Shown here piece by piece: positions 26,776-36,328 of a stretch of 64,000 nucleotides of DNA. Position 1 is the first letter of the stretch. The number at the start of each line of letters is the position of its first letter. Source of the stretch: Hyphomicrobiales bacterium (GTDB lineage: Bacteria > Pseudomonadota > Alphaproteobacteria > Rhizobiales > Rhizobiaceae). The position numbers and the translations under genes are program-made. Under the pieces are notes generated by a model. The model searched no databases. It worked only from the letters and a program-made list of their open reading frames with translations, and had not been told where the DNA came from. The stretch spans positions 391,806-455,805 of the forward strand of contig UCHV01000011.1 in the NCBI GenBank assembly GCA_900472395.1. The letters are read 5' to 3'.

Positions 26776-28455
26776 TCAAACAGCGAGAACCGCTGCTTTT
26801 TCTTCTTCGCTGCCAAACCCGAAGGCTTTCAAAACCGCTTCCACCGCATCGCTGCTGACCGGTTTGACGATGATTGCATCCATGCCGGCGTCGGAACACT
26901 GTTCGCGGTCGTTTTCGAAGGCGGGTTGCAACACGCCGATAATGGCGGTGGCACCGCTCCCCGCTTCCAGTTCGCGAATGCGGCGTGTCGCTTCCAGACC
27001 GTTCAGCTTCGGCAGGGTGATATCCATCAGCACCGCACGCGGCGACTGCTCCTGCCAGATGCGCACGGCTTCCTCGCCGTCCGTGGCAAGCGCGTAGGTA
27101 TAACCGAGGCCTTCAAGGATCTGCGAAAAGACGATCTGGTTGACGGCATTGTCCTCGGCAATCAGAACGTCGATCTGAGGCTTGTTGGAAATCTGCCAGT
27201 CGCCCTCGTCTTGCACCTGTTCGTCCGGCACCTGTCTGGCTTGCGTTTCACCGAGATGACGTTCGATCGCAGCAATCATGTCGCCACGCATCTGGAACGG
27301 TTCGAGCGCCAGCACATCGATGCCATATTGGCCGGCTGCCTCTATGCAGCGGATATCCATGGTGGAATCGACCAGAACGAGGTCGATGGCGACCTTGGCC
27401 TCGGCGGCGATATCGAGAAAGATTTCAAGCTCGGCCGGGCTCGTCACCCGCGAACAATCGACATTCGCCTCGAGCAGGTTGGCAAGCGCAAAACTTGCAA
27501 CTTCGTCGCTCTCGGTGGCCAGCAATATTTTGCAATTGTCGGGAATAGGCCGGCAAGGCGGCGGTGCGCGGCGGCCGCTGGCATAGGAGGCGATGACACC
27601 GGCCTCGGAAAAATCGAGGCCGGGAATGGCATCGACGGGGGGCGGCGCAAACTCGGTATCGGCAAGCGCCGAAATATCGTGAATGACGGCAACGACGAAA
27701 TAACGGCCCGGCTTGCCGATCCGGTAACGGCTGACCACGACGGCGGCCTCGCGGCCATCGGCGCGGATCATCTGCTCGGGCGTGACGATCGGGAAACCGG
27801 CTTCCATTACCTGACGGGCGGTATCGTCCAGCCGTTCAACGAGATCCGACTTGTGCAGGTCCGACAGGCGGCGGCCGAGAATGGCGGCGGGCGGCAGTCC
27901 ATAAAGGTCGCAGGCCGCCTTGTTGACGGCGACGAACTGGAAATTGCGATCCTTGACGAGGATCGGCACCGGCAGATTGTCGAGAATATCCTCGGTGACC
28001 TGTACGCGTTCCATATCGGCGCGCCACTGGTCCTCGCGTTTCTTGGTTTCGGATACATCACGCAGCACGCAGACGCCGTAACCGGAAGACAGACGACGTT
28101 TGGTATAGGAAACCCATCGTTCAGGCCCGAAGCGCTCCACCGTTTCGGACCGCTCCTTCCACAGGGTGGCGATCTGGTCGGCGATCCAGTCTTCGCGGCG
28201 CAGCGGCGAACGGTGCGGCCGCGCCAGCGCATCCCGCCCGGAAAGCTTGCCGTTATCGTGGATCAGCCCGAAGAAATCACGCATGCGGCTGCGCGGGGCG
28301 GGCGTGATGGAGGGGAAAAAATTGCGCAGTTGCGGGCTGGCGAAAACGATCAGGTCATCGCGGTCATAGACCAGAAACGCCCCCGAAATGGCTTCGGAAA
28401 CGACATCCAGAACGGCAGATTGAATGTTTGCGTCCGCGGACGTCAAATCATTCAT
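26776..28455 (-). CDS. PAS-PAS-receiver protein without kinase domain
   Basis: 559 aa. Two PAS folds (AISGAFLVYDRDDLIVFAS; ILDNLPVPILVKDRNFQFV) are followed by a receiver-like fold lacking the acidic pair and Lys (about 350-440), then a full receiver (IDVLIAEDNAVNQIVF, phospho-acceptor Asp in AVLMDITLPKLNG, Lys in IIVKP). No HisKA or HATPase domain is present, so it must be phosphorylated by a separate kinase or act as a scaffold. The start ATG at 28455 has GCAGGAGT upstream. The GGDEF-EAL gene follows. Confidence 0.85.
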   Translation of the reverse strand: MNDLTSADANIQSAVLDVVSEAISGAFLVYDRDDLIVFASPQLRNFFPSITPAPRSRMRDFFGLIHDNGKLSGRDALARPHRSPLRREDWIADQIATLWKERSETVERFGPERWVSYTKRRLSSGYGVCVLRDVSETKKREDQWRADMERVQVTEDILDNLPVPILVKDRNFQFVAVNKAACDLYGLPPAAILGRRLSDLHKSDLVERLDDTARQVMEAGFPIVTPEQMIRADGREAAVVVSRYRIGKPGRYFVVAVIHDISALADTEFAPPPVDAIPGLDFSEAGVIASYASGRRAPPPCRPIPDNCKILLATESDEVASFALANLLEANVDCSRVTSPAELEIFLDIAAEAKVAIDLVLVDSTMDIRCIEAAGQYGIDVLALEPFQMRGDMIAAIERHLGETQARQVPDEQVQDEGDWQISNKPQIDVLIAEDNAVNQIVFSQILEGLGYTYALATDGEEAVRIWQEQSPRAVLMDITLPKLNGLEATRRIRELEAGSGATAIIGVLQPAFENDREQCSDAGMDAIIVKPVSSDAVEAVLKAFGFGSEEEKAAVLAV

Positions 28456-28667
28456 CAAAACGACTCCTGCACCCCACATGGCGGCCCGGCGACAAGCCGG
28501 ATCGCGGAACCTGTCGATCTGCCCCAGCATTCGGGAAAGATCGTCAGGCATGATACCCGTGTGCAGGTCTAGCCGTTTTGTCTTAAAGTCGAATTAATCG
28601 TCGCATTTCGGACAGCTGCCTGCGCTTGCCCCTATGCAGAGCCCTCCGAATCCGGGAAAATGGCGGC

Positions 28668-30572
28668 ATGCCAGTCAAACTTCTTTCAGAAACGCTGATC
28701 AACCAGATCGCCGCCGGCGAGGTGATCGAGCGCCCCGCCAGCGCCGCCAAGGAGCTGATCGAAAACGCCATCGATGCCGGTGCGACCCGGATCGAGATCG
28801 CCACGGCCGGTGGCGGCAAAAGCCTGATGCGCATTACCGACAACGGATCGGGCATGAATGCGGCCGATCTGGAGCTTGCCGTGCGCCGCCACTGCACGTC
28901 GAAGATCGACGTCCATCTCGACGATATCCGCACGCTCGGTTTCCGTGGCGAGGCACTGCCTTCCATCGGCTCGGTGGCGCGGCTGACCATCACCAGCCGC
29001 CAGCAGGGTGCTTCGGAAGGGTATGAGGTCAGCGTTGTCGGCGGCAAGACGTCCCAAGTCAAACCGGCGGCCGCGAACCCCGGCACGGTGGTCGAAGTGC
29101 GCGACATCTTTTTCGCCACCCCTGCCCGCCTGAAATTCCTCAAGACCGAAAAGGCCGAGGCCGGCGCGATCACCGAAGTGGTGAAGCGCATGGCGATCGC
29201 CTTCCCGAAAGTTCGTTTCGTGCTGTCCGGCCCCGACCGTTCGACACTGGAACTGCCGGCCACCGGCGACGATCATCTTGCCCGCATGGCGCAGATATTG
29301 GGTGCGGAATTCAAGGACAACGCCATCGAGATCGATGCGGCGCGCGAGGATGTGACGCTGACCGGCTTTGCCGGCGTGCCGACCTTCAACCGCGGCAATT
29401 CCGGCCATCAATACATGTTCGTCAACGGCCGCCCGGTGCAGGACAAGCTGCTGCTCTCGGCCATTCGCGGCGCCTATGCCGAAACCATTCCTTCGGGGCG
29501 TTATCCGATTGCGGTTCTGTCCATCGGACTCGATCCGGCGCTGGTGGATGTCAACGTGCATCCGGCCAAGTCCGATGTGCGCTTCCGCGATCCCGGCCTT
29601 GTGCGCGGGTTGATCGTCGGCGCGATCCGGCAGGCTTTGGCACGCGAAGGCGACCGTGCTGCGACCACAGGCGCCAGCGGATTGCTGCGGGCATTTCGAC
29701 CGGAAGCGCCAGGTGGCTATGCGCCGCAGGGTTTCGGTGGACAGGCGGATGGCGGTTCCGCCGGCTATGGTGGCTCGGCTATGAGCGGGTCGGGAAGCGG
29801 TTTTGGCAGTGGCTGGGCAGCGTCGCGTTATGCCAACACCCCAAGCCAGCCGTGGAGCGCCGCCACCTCGCCGTCACGACCGTTCCAGCAGACCGGGTTT
29901 GCCGAACGCCAGACCGGTTTCGACGCGATGACCATGCCGAGCGCGCGTGCGGACCGGTTCGATGCGCCTTCGGTGACGGAAGAACCGGTGCGGCATCGGC
30001 TGGGTGCGGCGCGGGCGCAGCTGCACGAAAACTACATCGTCGCGCAGACTGAAAACGGACTTGTGATCGTCGACCAGCATGCGGCGCATGAACGACTGGT
30101 GTTCGAAGCGATGCGCAAGGCGCTCGACGCGGATCGCCTCGCCTCGCAGGTTCTGCTCATTCCCGAAATCATCGACCTGCCGGAAGAAGACTGTGACCGG
30201 CTGATGGTGCATGTCGATGGGCTGGACCGGCTGGGGCTGGCCATCGAACGTTTCGGCCCCGGTGCGATCGCGGTCCGCGAAACCCCGGCCATGCTGGGCG
30301 AAGTCGACGCCTCCGACCTGATCCGCGACCTTGCCGACGAAGTGGCGGAATGGAACACGGCGGGTGGCCTGAAGGGCCGGCTGGAGCATGTTGCGGCAAC
30401 CATGGCCTGCCACGGCTCGGTGCGCTCGGGACGGCGCCTGAAGCCGGAAGAGATGAATGCGCTGCTGCGCGAAATGGAAGCGACGCCGGGATCAGGCCAA
30501 TGCAACCATGGACGCCCGACCTATATCGAGTTGAAGCTGACGGATATCGAGAGATTGTTCGGGCGCAGCTGA
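28668..30572 (+). CDS. mutL: DNA mismatch repair protein MutL
   Basis: 634 aa. The GHKL ATPase N-domain is intact: [46 protein letters not shown] and the [20 protein letters not shown] loop. A Gly/Ser/Gln-rich linker (about 355-440) precedes the dimerisation domain, which holds the metal-binding endonuclease motif [12 protein letters not shown] and the motifs [12 protein letters not shown] and QCNHGRPT. MutL therefore probably nicks DNA, as in organisms without MutH. The start is the ATG before [18 protein letters not shown]. Confidence 0.95.
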   Translation: MPVKLLSETLINQIAAGEVIERPASAAKELIENAIDAGATRIEIATAGGGKSLMRITDNGSGMNAADLELAVRRHCTSKIDVHLDDIRTLGFRGEALPSIGSVARLTITSRQQGASEGYEVSVVGGKTSQVKPAAANPGTVVEVRDIFFATPARLKFLKTEKAEAGAITEVVKRMAIAFPKVRFVLSGPDRSTLELPATGDDHLARMAQILGAEFKDNAIEIDAAREDVTLTGFAGVPTFNRGNSGHQYMFVNGRPVQDKLLLSAIRGAYAETIPSGRYPIAVLSIGLDPALVDVNVHPAKSDVRFRDPGLVRGLIVGAIRQALAREGDRAATTGASGLLRAFRPEAPGGYAPQGFGGQADGGSAGYGGSAMSGSGSGFGSGWAASRYANTPSQPWSAATSPSRPFQQTGFAERQTGFDAMTMPSARADRFDAPSVTEEPVRHRLGAARAQLHENYIVAQTENGLVIVDQHAAHERLVFEAMRKALDADRLASQVLLIPEIIDLPEEDCDRLMVHVDGLDRLGLAIERFGPGAIAVRETPAMLGEVDASDLIRDLADEVAEWNTAGGLKGRLEHVAATMACHGSVRSGRRLKPEEMNALLREMEATPGSGQCNHGRPTYIELKLTDIERLFGRS

Positions 30573-30591
30573 GGAAGGTGACGGAACCCGA

Positions 30592-31224
30592 TCAGCGATT
30601 ATCGGGTTCAGCATCCGCCGCATCCATGCGGGCGATTTCGACGATTTTCAGCAGACGTCGATGCAGATCGATGTCGCCGTCATATTCCCGAATGATCAAT
30701 TCGCGCCCCACTTCGAAGAGATAGAGCGGTTCCCTCCTGGAATTGTCGATGATGACGGCTTCATCGGCCAGTTTCAGTGCCAAGGGAAGATTTTTCAGGG
30801 AATTTTCGTAGCGTCTGACGACATCGGCATCAGGAATGTGATGGCCGCCCGTCCTGACGCGAAAATCGACGCGCTCAAGATTGCGCTGCGAGGAATCGAG
30901 GATCACATAAACCAGGCCGACATCGAAGCCCGATAGTCTGGCACGTCGCATGACGCCAAGCGAATGGCGGCTGCTCAGTGTCGTTTCAAATACAAAATCA
31001 CGCTTCGCTGCGATATGCCGATTGACCTGCTCTATGGCGATGCGGCCGGCCCTGACCCTATGGGTGGCGACATCGAATGCCGTGCCATCCTGGGAGCGGA
31101 GACTTAAAGCGATCTGGTCGGCATTGATAAATACGCCCGGAACATCGTTCCGCATCTTGTCGTATATGGCGGATTTTCCCGAACCGTTTGGCCCCGCGAA
31201 AATGGTGCATTGGGGCTTTCGCAT
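30592..31224 (-). CDS. Zeta-toxin-like P-loop kinase
   Basis: 210 aa. Walker A GPNGSGKS at residues 11-18, the substrate block NADQIA, an acidic position in FVFETTLSSR and the signature RTGGHHIPDADVVRRY are typical of zeta-family proteins, which phosphorylate UDP-N-acetylglucosamine or related sugars. Whether it is a toxin or a housekeeping nucleotide kinase is not shown by sequence. Its partner gene ends 6 bp upstream. The C-terminus has REYDGDIDLHRRLLKIVEIAR. Confidence 0.8.
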   Translation of the reverse strand: MRKPQCTIFAGPNGSGKSAIYDKMRNDVPGVFINADQIALSLRSQDGTAFDVATHRVRAGRIAIEQVNRHIAAKRDFVFETTLSSRHSLGVMRRARLSGFDVGLVYVILDSSQRNLERVDFRVRTGGHHIPDADVVRRYENSLKNLPLALKLADEAVIIDNSRREPLYLFEVGRELIIREYDGDIDLHRRLLKIVEIARMDAADAEPDNR

Positions 31225-31230
31225 GACGAC

Positions 31231-31500
31231 CTAGATTTTGCGTCTGGCGCGAACACCGGCCATTGGCAGATCATCATTCCGATCCGTACTGCCGACGGCG
31301 TCTCGCCGCCCTTGCGGCATATCCCTGGCAGGATTGCGACGTGGCGGCTCATCATCGGCCCAGGAAGGTTCTATCGCGAGTGGTCGACCTTTTTCGGCCG
31401 CATCCCTGCCGATTTCCCTGATCGCGTCCCTGTTTTTTTTGAATTGATCGAGCAACATTTGAGCCTCCGGCAATGAACTGCCATTGATCAACCTGGGCAT
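31231..31500 (-). CDS. Small partner of the zeta-like protein (antitoxin candidate)
   Basis: 89 aa from the ATG at 31500, with AAGG upstream; a codon at 31533 would add 11 residues. Residues 10-50 look helical (EAQMLLDQFKKNRDAIREIG), and the rest is Pro/Arg/Asp-rich and probably disordered. It lies 6 bp before the zeta-like gene and was probably selected as its antitoxin. It does not resemble the known epsilon or PezA antitoxins that I know. No family recalled. Confidence 0.55.
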   Translation of the reverse strand: MPRLINGSSLPEAQMLLDQFKKNRDAIREIGRDAAEKGRPLAIEPSWADDEPPRRNPARDMPQGRRDAVGSTDRNDDLPMAGVRARRKI

Positions 31501-31679
31501 AGCCTTACATTTATAACACTCAAGTTTATTCACCGCGAGGTTGAATGCTGAGAAAATACCGTGCCGGCTCCAAGACCCGCGACGACGTCGTCATCACTCA
31601 GCCCCTTCCCATCCCCTCACCTTCGCGGTAATCACCTCACATGATTTTCGGATCGAAGATTTTCGGCAGGAGACGCAGG

Positions 31680-31913
31680 ATGAACCGTTTTGAAGGCGCT
31701 GGCTTCCGTGAGGCAAAGCTTCGTTATCTCGACGGCGATTACCAGATCGTCACATCCGGCTCCTTCGTCATCTGCGCCATGACCGGTGCGAACATTCCGC
31801 TCGACGAGCTGCGCTACTGGAGCGTCGCCCGCCAGGAACCCTATGCCGATTGCGCAGCCTCGCTGGAAGCCGACAAACGCGCCGGCATTCTGCCAAACCA
31901 GAAACGCGCCTGA
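31680..31913 (+). CDS. DUF2093 domain protein
   Basis: 77 aa. The whole protein is the DUF2093 pattern: AKLRYLDGDYQIVTSGSFV, ICAMTGANIPLDELRYW and SVARQEPYADCAASLEA. Small, soluble, conserved in Rhizobiales and near lpxK in several of them. Function unknown. The ATG at 31680 follows GGAGACGCAGG, better than the first ATG of the frame at 31641. It is convergent with lpxK. Confidence 0.85.
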   Translation: MNRFEGAGFREAKLRYLDGDYQIVTSGSFVICAMTGANIPLDELRYWSVARQEPYADCAASLEADKRAGILPNQKRA

Positions 31914-31928
31914 TCTGCCTGATCTTTT

Positions 31929-32960
31929 CTATCTGGCCTTCAGCAACCGCTGGCGGCAGTGGGCGATGGCCGCATCGATGATGTGATGGGCCGCGTGCGG
32001 ATCGTCGAACACCATGTCGATCTCCACCACCGTGGTTTTCTCGGCAAGCTCCTGCGCCTTGCCGCCATGTCCGGCCAGCCGAACGGCATCCTTCGATGTC
32101 GTGACCGGCAGAAGATCCTGTTTCGCCGCATCCTTCAGCAGATCGGAAATCTCGTCCTCGGTGAAATAGTGATGATCCGGGAAGGCTCGGCGCTCGACGA
32201 TGGCGGCACCGAGGCTGACCACCGTACGATAGAATTTTTCCGGATCGGCAATGCCGACATAGGCAAAGACGTGACGGTTCACCAATGACGGGTCCGGTCG
32301 CGGCACGACGGATGCCACATGCACCTGCTTGCCCGCACGGGCCGCCTGCCGCACGAGCGCATCGGCCGCAGGGCCATTGCCGACCTTGAGGATGGCAGAA
32401 AGCTGGTGCATCTGTTCCGATATCGGCGCGCGAACCGGCCCGCCCGGCACCAGATGGCCGTTGCCGATGCCGCGATTGCTGTCGATCACCACGAGCGCAA
32501 AATCCAGCTCCAGCCGGGCGCTCTGGAAACCGTCATCCATGATGATGAGATCGGCGCCTTCCGAGACCAGCCTTTTGGCGCCATCGACACGGCGGCGGGA
32601 AATCACCGTCATCGCCTCGCGCGCCAGAAGCAGCGCTTCGTCACCGACAGCATCGGCGCGGTGGTGATGCGGATCGACCATGGTGACGACATCGAGCGAG
32701 CCGCCGTAACCGCGGCTCAGGAAACCCGGCTTCAGGCCCCGAGCAATGGCTGCGCGGGCAATGGCGATGGCGGTCGGGGTTTTTCCCGCGCCACCGACGG
32801 TGAAATTGCCGATGCAGATGACGGGAATGGGAACGCTGCCACGCTGCGCCTTGCGCATGCGGCGACCGGCAATACGGCCGTAAAGGAAAGAAATCGGGGA
32901 GAGACCCCAGGCGCGCCAGTCGGCCTTTGTCCACCAGAAGGGCGGCGCTTCGGAAACCAT
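31929..32960 (-). CDS. lpxK: Tetraacyldisaccharide 4'-kinase
   Basis: Phosphorylates the 4' position of the tetraacyldisaccharide 1-phosphate to give lipid IVA, in the inner membrane. 343 aa. N-terminal hydrophobic/amphipathic region ([13 protein letters not shown]), Walker [24 protein letters not shown] and [12 protein letters not shown] are diagnostic. It is the last gene of a minus-strand set that begins with waaA; the HAD gene sits between them. Confidence 0.94.
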   Translation of the reverse strand: MVSEAPPFWWTKADWRAWGLSPISFLYGRIAGRRMRKAQRGSVPIPVICIGNFTVGGAGKTPTAIAIARAAIARGLKPGFLSRGYGGSLDVVTMVDPHHHRADAVGDEALLLAREAMTVISRRRVDGAKRLVSEGADLIIMDDGFQSARLELDFALVVIDSNRGIGNGHLVPGGPVRAPISEQMHQLSAILKVGNGPAADALVRQAARAGKQVHVASVVPRPDPSLVNRHVFAYVGIADPEKFYRTVVSLGAAIVERRAFPDHHYFTEDEISDLLKDAAKQDLLPVTTSKDAVRLAGHGGKAQELAEKTTVVEIDMVFDDPHAAHHIIDAAIAHCRQRLLKAR

Positions 32961-33022
32961 TGTTATTCTCTGCTCGTGTCTATCTGGCGTTACAAACGGC
33001 AGAACTGCCCAAAAGGCAAGTT

Positions 33023-33736
33023 TTACGGCAAAAGATCTTCAATCAGGGTAATATCCGCAAGAACTATATCGGCCAGCGGAGACAGTGTTTCGCTCGTGCC
33101 CGTGCCCGTCAGCACCGCGATCTTCATGCCCGCGCCTGCCGACTGGCCGACGTGCATATCGTGATTGTTATCGCCCACCATGGCGACCTGGCGTGGTTCC
33201 ATGCCGATGGCGCGGGCAAAGGCGAGCAACATGCCCGGCTCCGGCTTGACGCCGTGGCCGGTGTCATAACCGGTGACGAAATCGAGATATTGGGCAAAAC
33301 CGAACCGCGCCGCCGTGGCGCGGATGGCGGCTTCGTTATCGCTCGAGGCAACGCCGAGCTTGAAGCCACGCGCCTTGAGACGTTTGAAAAAGCCGGCAAG
33401 ATCGGTGGCAGGCACAGAATATTCGGCGCCGCGCAAGAACAGCGCATCGAGCTTTTCGGTCAGATCGGCCACGGCGAGCGGGGAACCGGCGGCGACCAGA
33501 CCCCGTGCGATATCGGCGGCGCTGCCGGCGGCAAACAGGCTGTCGGCGCTGGTGTGGCCGGTAACATCGTCCATGCCGCCAGTGGACAGAAGCCGGGCTT
33601 CGAGCTCGCTATCGCCGTCGGCCGCGATACGCGCTGCCTCGCGGTTAACCGGCCCCCAGCTTTCGTCATAGCGCAGAAGCGTGCCGTCCTTGTCGAACAG
33701 GATGGCCTTGATGGCGGAGAAATCGGGACCCATCAT
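33023..33736 (-). CDS. HAD-superfamily phosphatase (class IA, phosphoglycolate phosphatase-like)
   Basis: 237 aa. Motif [10 protein letters not shown] (nucleophile Asp), a helical cap, the motif II region [12 protein letters not shown] and motif [21 protein letters not shown] are intact. It is encoded between waaA and lpxK; its start overlaps the waaA stop (TAATG) and it ends 62 bp before lpxK. This context suggests a phosphatase for Kdo or lipid A intermediates, but general housekeeping use is equally possible. Confidence 0.85.
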   Translation of the reverse strand: MMGPDFSAIKAILFDKDGTLLRYDESWGPVNREAARIAADGDSELEARLLSTGGMDDVTGHTSADSLFAAGSAADIARGLVAAGSPLAVADLTEKLDALFLRGAEYSVPATDLAGFFKRLKARGFKLGVASSDNEAAIRATAARFGFAQYLDFVTGYDTGHGVKPEPGMLLAFARAIGMEPRQVAMVGDNNHDMHVGQSAGAGMKIAVLTGTGTSETLSPLADIVLADITLIEDLLP

Positions 33737-35052
33737 TATTGGGCTGCTGTCTTGGGATGCAGGGCGGCGGATACGGCGAGCGGATTGATGTAGGGCTCCA
33801 GCGCCTTGACCGTGGCCGACAACGCGCCGCGCATGTCCTGAATGGCCTCCTGGCCGGCATCGATCATGTTGCGGCGGGCGATATCGTTGGTGAGCAGATA
33901 ATGCACGGCCTTGGCCAGCATTTCCGTATCGCGGATCATGCGCGCGCCACCCTTGCGGATAAGCTGCTGGTAGGTCTCGCGGAAATTCTGGACATTGCTG
34001 CCGGAAAGAACGGCGCAGCCGAGCATGGCCGATTCAATCGGGTTCTGGCCGCCTTCGGCGGTCAATGAGCGGCCGACGAAGGAGACTTCGGTGAGGCGCA
34101 GATACATGCCCATCTCGCCGATACTGTCGCCGAGGAAGATATCCGTATCGGATGTGATGGCATCGTTGCGCGAGCGGCGGGCAACGTTCAGCCCCTGTTC
34201 CGTCAGCATCGCCTCGATGGCATCACCGCGTTCGGGATGGCGCGGCACGATGATCGTCAACTGGCCGTTGCGCGGCTTCAACGCCTTGTGCACGGTGGCG
34301 GCCGCCACTTCCTCACCGTCGAAGGTGCAGATGGCAGCCCATGTCTTGCGGTTGCCGATCTGGCTCCGGTAGGTTTCAACGAGTGCGGGATCGGCCGGCG
34401 GCGGATCGGTATCACCCTTGAGGTTGCCCGAGACGGTAACCGGCCATGCGCCGAGATCGCGGAAACGTTCGGCATCGACATCGGAACGGGCGACGACCAG
34501 TGCCATCTTGCCGAAAAGCTGCTCGGCAATGCCGCCGAAACCCTTCCAGCGATCGAAAGAGCGATCGGAAATGCGGGCATTGACGCGGATCTGCGGAATA
34601 TGGCGGCGTGTCAGTTCGGCAATCGTTGTCGGCCAGATTTCCGACTCGGCTGTAATCGCCGCGTCCGGGCGCCAGTAACGGATAAAACGCTTGATGGCGA
34701 ATTTGACGTCGAGCGGCACGTATTGATGAATGACCTCGTTGCCGAGGCGATTTTCAACCAGCGCTGCGGAAGTGACGGTGCCGGTGGTGAGAAGAACATG
34801 AATGCCGCGGCGGCCGAATTCGCGGATCAACGGAATGACGGCAAGCGTTTCGCCGACACTGGCGGCATGAACCCACACGAGCGGTCCGCGCGGGCGCGGC
34901 TGGCTGGCGTAACCGAAACGTTCCAGGCGGCGCTGGCGGTCTTCCTTGCCCTTGACGGTGCGATAGGCGAGGTAACTGCCGGTGAACGGATAGGCAAGGA
35001 TGCCGACAACGCGGTATCCGGTCAAAGCAATGCGCGCCAAGCCCTTGCTCAT
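33736..35052 (-). CDS. waaA: 3-deoxy-D-manno-octulosonic acid transferase
   Basis: Adds Kdo from CMP-Kdo to lipid IVA; GT30 glycosyltransferase. 438 aa. N-terminal membrane anchor (IALTGYRVVGILAYPFTG), then WVHAASVGETLAVIPLI with the catalytic Glu, LLTTGTVTSAAL, TAESEIWPTTIAEL, NARISDRSF and AEGGQNPIESAMLGC. The last bases overlap the HAD start. No promoter identified; the 163-bp upstream region holds a hairpin. Confidence 0.94.
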   Translation of the reverse strand: MSKGLARIALTGYRVVGILAYPFTGSYLAYRTVKGKEDRQRRLERFGYASQPRPRGPLVWVHAASVGETLAVIPLIREFGRRGIHVLLTTGTVTSAALVENRLGNEVIHQYVPLDVKFAIKRFIRYWRPDAAITAESEIWPTTIAELTRRHIPQIRVNARISDRSFDRWKGFGGIAEQLFGKMALVVARSDVDAERFRDLGAWPVTVSGNLKGDTDPPPADPALVETYRSQIGNRKTWAAICTFDGEEVAAATVHKALKPRNGQLTIIVPRHPERGDAIEAMLTEQGLNVARRSRNDAITSDTDIFLGDSIGEMGMYLRLTEVSFVGRSLTAEGGQNPIESAMLGCAVLSGSNVQNFRETYQQLIRKGGARMIRDTEMLAKAVHYLLTNDIARRNMIDAGQEAIQDMRGALSATVKALEPYINPLAVSAALHPKTAAQ

Positions 35053-35172
35053 CGCATCGCTCCCCGATCCGTCGCCACGAAAATCAATTGAATAGCCCCT
35101 ACCATATACCGCTTATAGCGTGCCGCGTTGTGCTTCACAAATACGTCAAAAAAAGGGGTAGCTGCGGCAGTC

Positions 35173-35203
35173 GTGGAGCCTGTGCATAAGCTTGAGGCTC
35201 CAC
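35173..35203 (-). terminator. Hairpin downstream of the DUF4170 gene
   Basis: Perfect 9-bp stem (GTGGAGCCT / AGGCTCCAC) with a 13-nt loop, 13 bp after the DUF4170 stop on the minus strand. A run of seven T follows only about 20 bases later, so it may terminate or just stabilise the mRNA. Confidence 0.45.
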
Positions 35204-35215
35204 CGCGGCCCCGTT

Positions 35216-35458
35216 TCAGACGCCGGTGGCCTTCGGGTCCAGCAGGCGGTGCATATGCACGATGAAATAACGCATGTGGGCATTATCGACGGTCTGCTGC
35301 GCCTTCGCCTTCCAGGCCGTCAGCGCCGTGGCGTAATCCGGGTAGATGCCGACGATATCGAGTGCGGACAGATCGCGGAACTGTACGTCGGTCAGGTCGG
35401 AAAGTTCACCTCCGAAAACGAGATGCAGAAGCTGTTTCTTTTCGGTGGTTTCGGTCAT
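35216..35458 (-). CDS. DUF4170 domain protein
   Basis: 80 aa. The family pattern is clear: LLHLVFGGELSDLTDVQFRD, LDIVGIYPDYATALTAWKAK, then a C-terminal helix with AQQTVDNAHMRYFIVHMHRLL. A small soluble alpha/beta protein of unknown function, often next to waaA in Rhizobiales. It stands between the CysQ-like gene and waaA on the same strand, with 74 bp to the former, which supports an operon. Confidence 0.85.
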   Translation of the reverse strand: MTETTEKKQLLHLVFGGELSDLTDVQFRDLSALDIVGIYPDYATALTAWKAKAQQTVDNAHMRYFIVHMHRLLDPKATGV

Positions 35459-35532
35459 GTCGATCTCTCAGGGACGTGTACGGCAGAAAGCCTGCCTTAT
35501 TTGCCTGTCATTGCGGGATTTCACCCCAAAGG

Positions 35533-36327
35533 TCAACCCGAATGGGCTTGACGCAACAGGCTTTTGATAACCGATTCGCCGCCCGCAAAGAGCGTGCCGT
35601 GCTTCACGGTTTCGCGATTGTAAACGAGGCGTGCGCCATCCGTATCGACAAGGCTGCCACCTGCCCGGGAAAGGATCAGATCGGCAGCCGCCAGATCCCA
35701 GTCATGCGAGTTGCGCGCCACCAGCGTTCCGTCGATGCGGCCATCGGCCACCATGGCAAGACGGTAGGCCAGCGACGGCACATGTTTTACGCGGCTGAGC
35801 AGCTTGCGGTATTCCGGTTCGAACCTGTTGACCATCTCCGCCGAGGCGGCAATGTTCAGCACATCGTCCGGGCGGTGTTCGGCAACGGAAATGACCTCGC
35901 CATTCTTGTATGCCGGGCCATCGACAACAGCGGAAAACTCTTCCTCCAACGCCGGCGCGAACAACACGCCCGCCACCGGCAAGCCCTGATGCACCACAGC
36001 AACGCTGACACACCAGTTGGTGGCGCCCTGGATGAAACCGCGCGTACCGTCGATCGGATCGACCACGAAGACGGTTTGCGCCGAGAGCCGTGCCGGATCG
36101 TCGTCGTTTTCCTCCGACAGCCAGCCGTAATCCGGCCGGGCTGCCCGCAGCACGCTCAGGAGGCGGTCGTTGGCGGCAAAATCGGCGGCGCTGACGGGCG
36201 ATGCGCCCTCGTTTTTCCACCAGACTTCCGGCGACTGGCCGAAGAAACCGAGCGCCACCTCGCCCGCCTGCCTTGCGGCTTCACGGATGAGTTCGAGATC
36301 GGCACTCCAGCGGTCGCTTTCCATCAT
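35533..36327 (-). CDS. Inositol monophosphatase family 3'(2'),5'-bisphosphate nucleotidase (CysQ-like)
   Basis: 264 aa metal-dependent phosphatase. Ligand motifs are complete: the acidic EEN in GWLSEENDDDP, DPIDGTRGFIQG, and the second site WDLAAADLILSRAGG. CysQ members hydrolyse PAP from sulphate assimilation; inositol monophosphate is an alternative. It lies 1 bp after the pmbA stop and before the DUF4170 gene. Confidence 0.85.
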   Translation of the reverse strand: MMESDRWSADLELIREAARQAGEVALGFFGQSPEVWWKNEGASPVSAADFAANDRLLSVLRAARPDYGWLSEENDDDPARLSAQTVFVVDPIDGTRGFIQGATNWCVSVAVVHQGLPVAGVLFAPALEEEFSAVVDGPAYKNGEVISVAEHRPDDVLNIAASAEMVNRFEPEYRKLLSRVKHVPSLAYRLAMVADGRIDGTLVARNSHDWDLAAADLILSRAGGSLVDTDGARLVYNRETVKHGTLFAGGESVIKSLLRQAHSG

Positions 36328-36328
36328 G

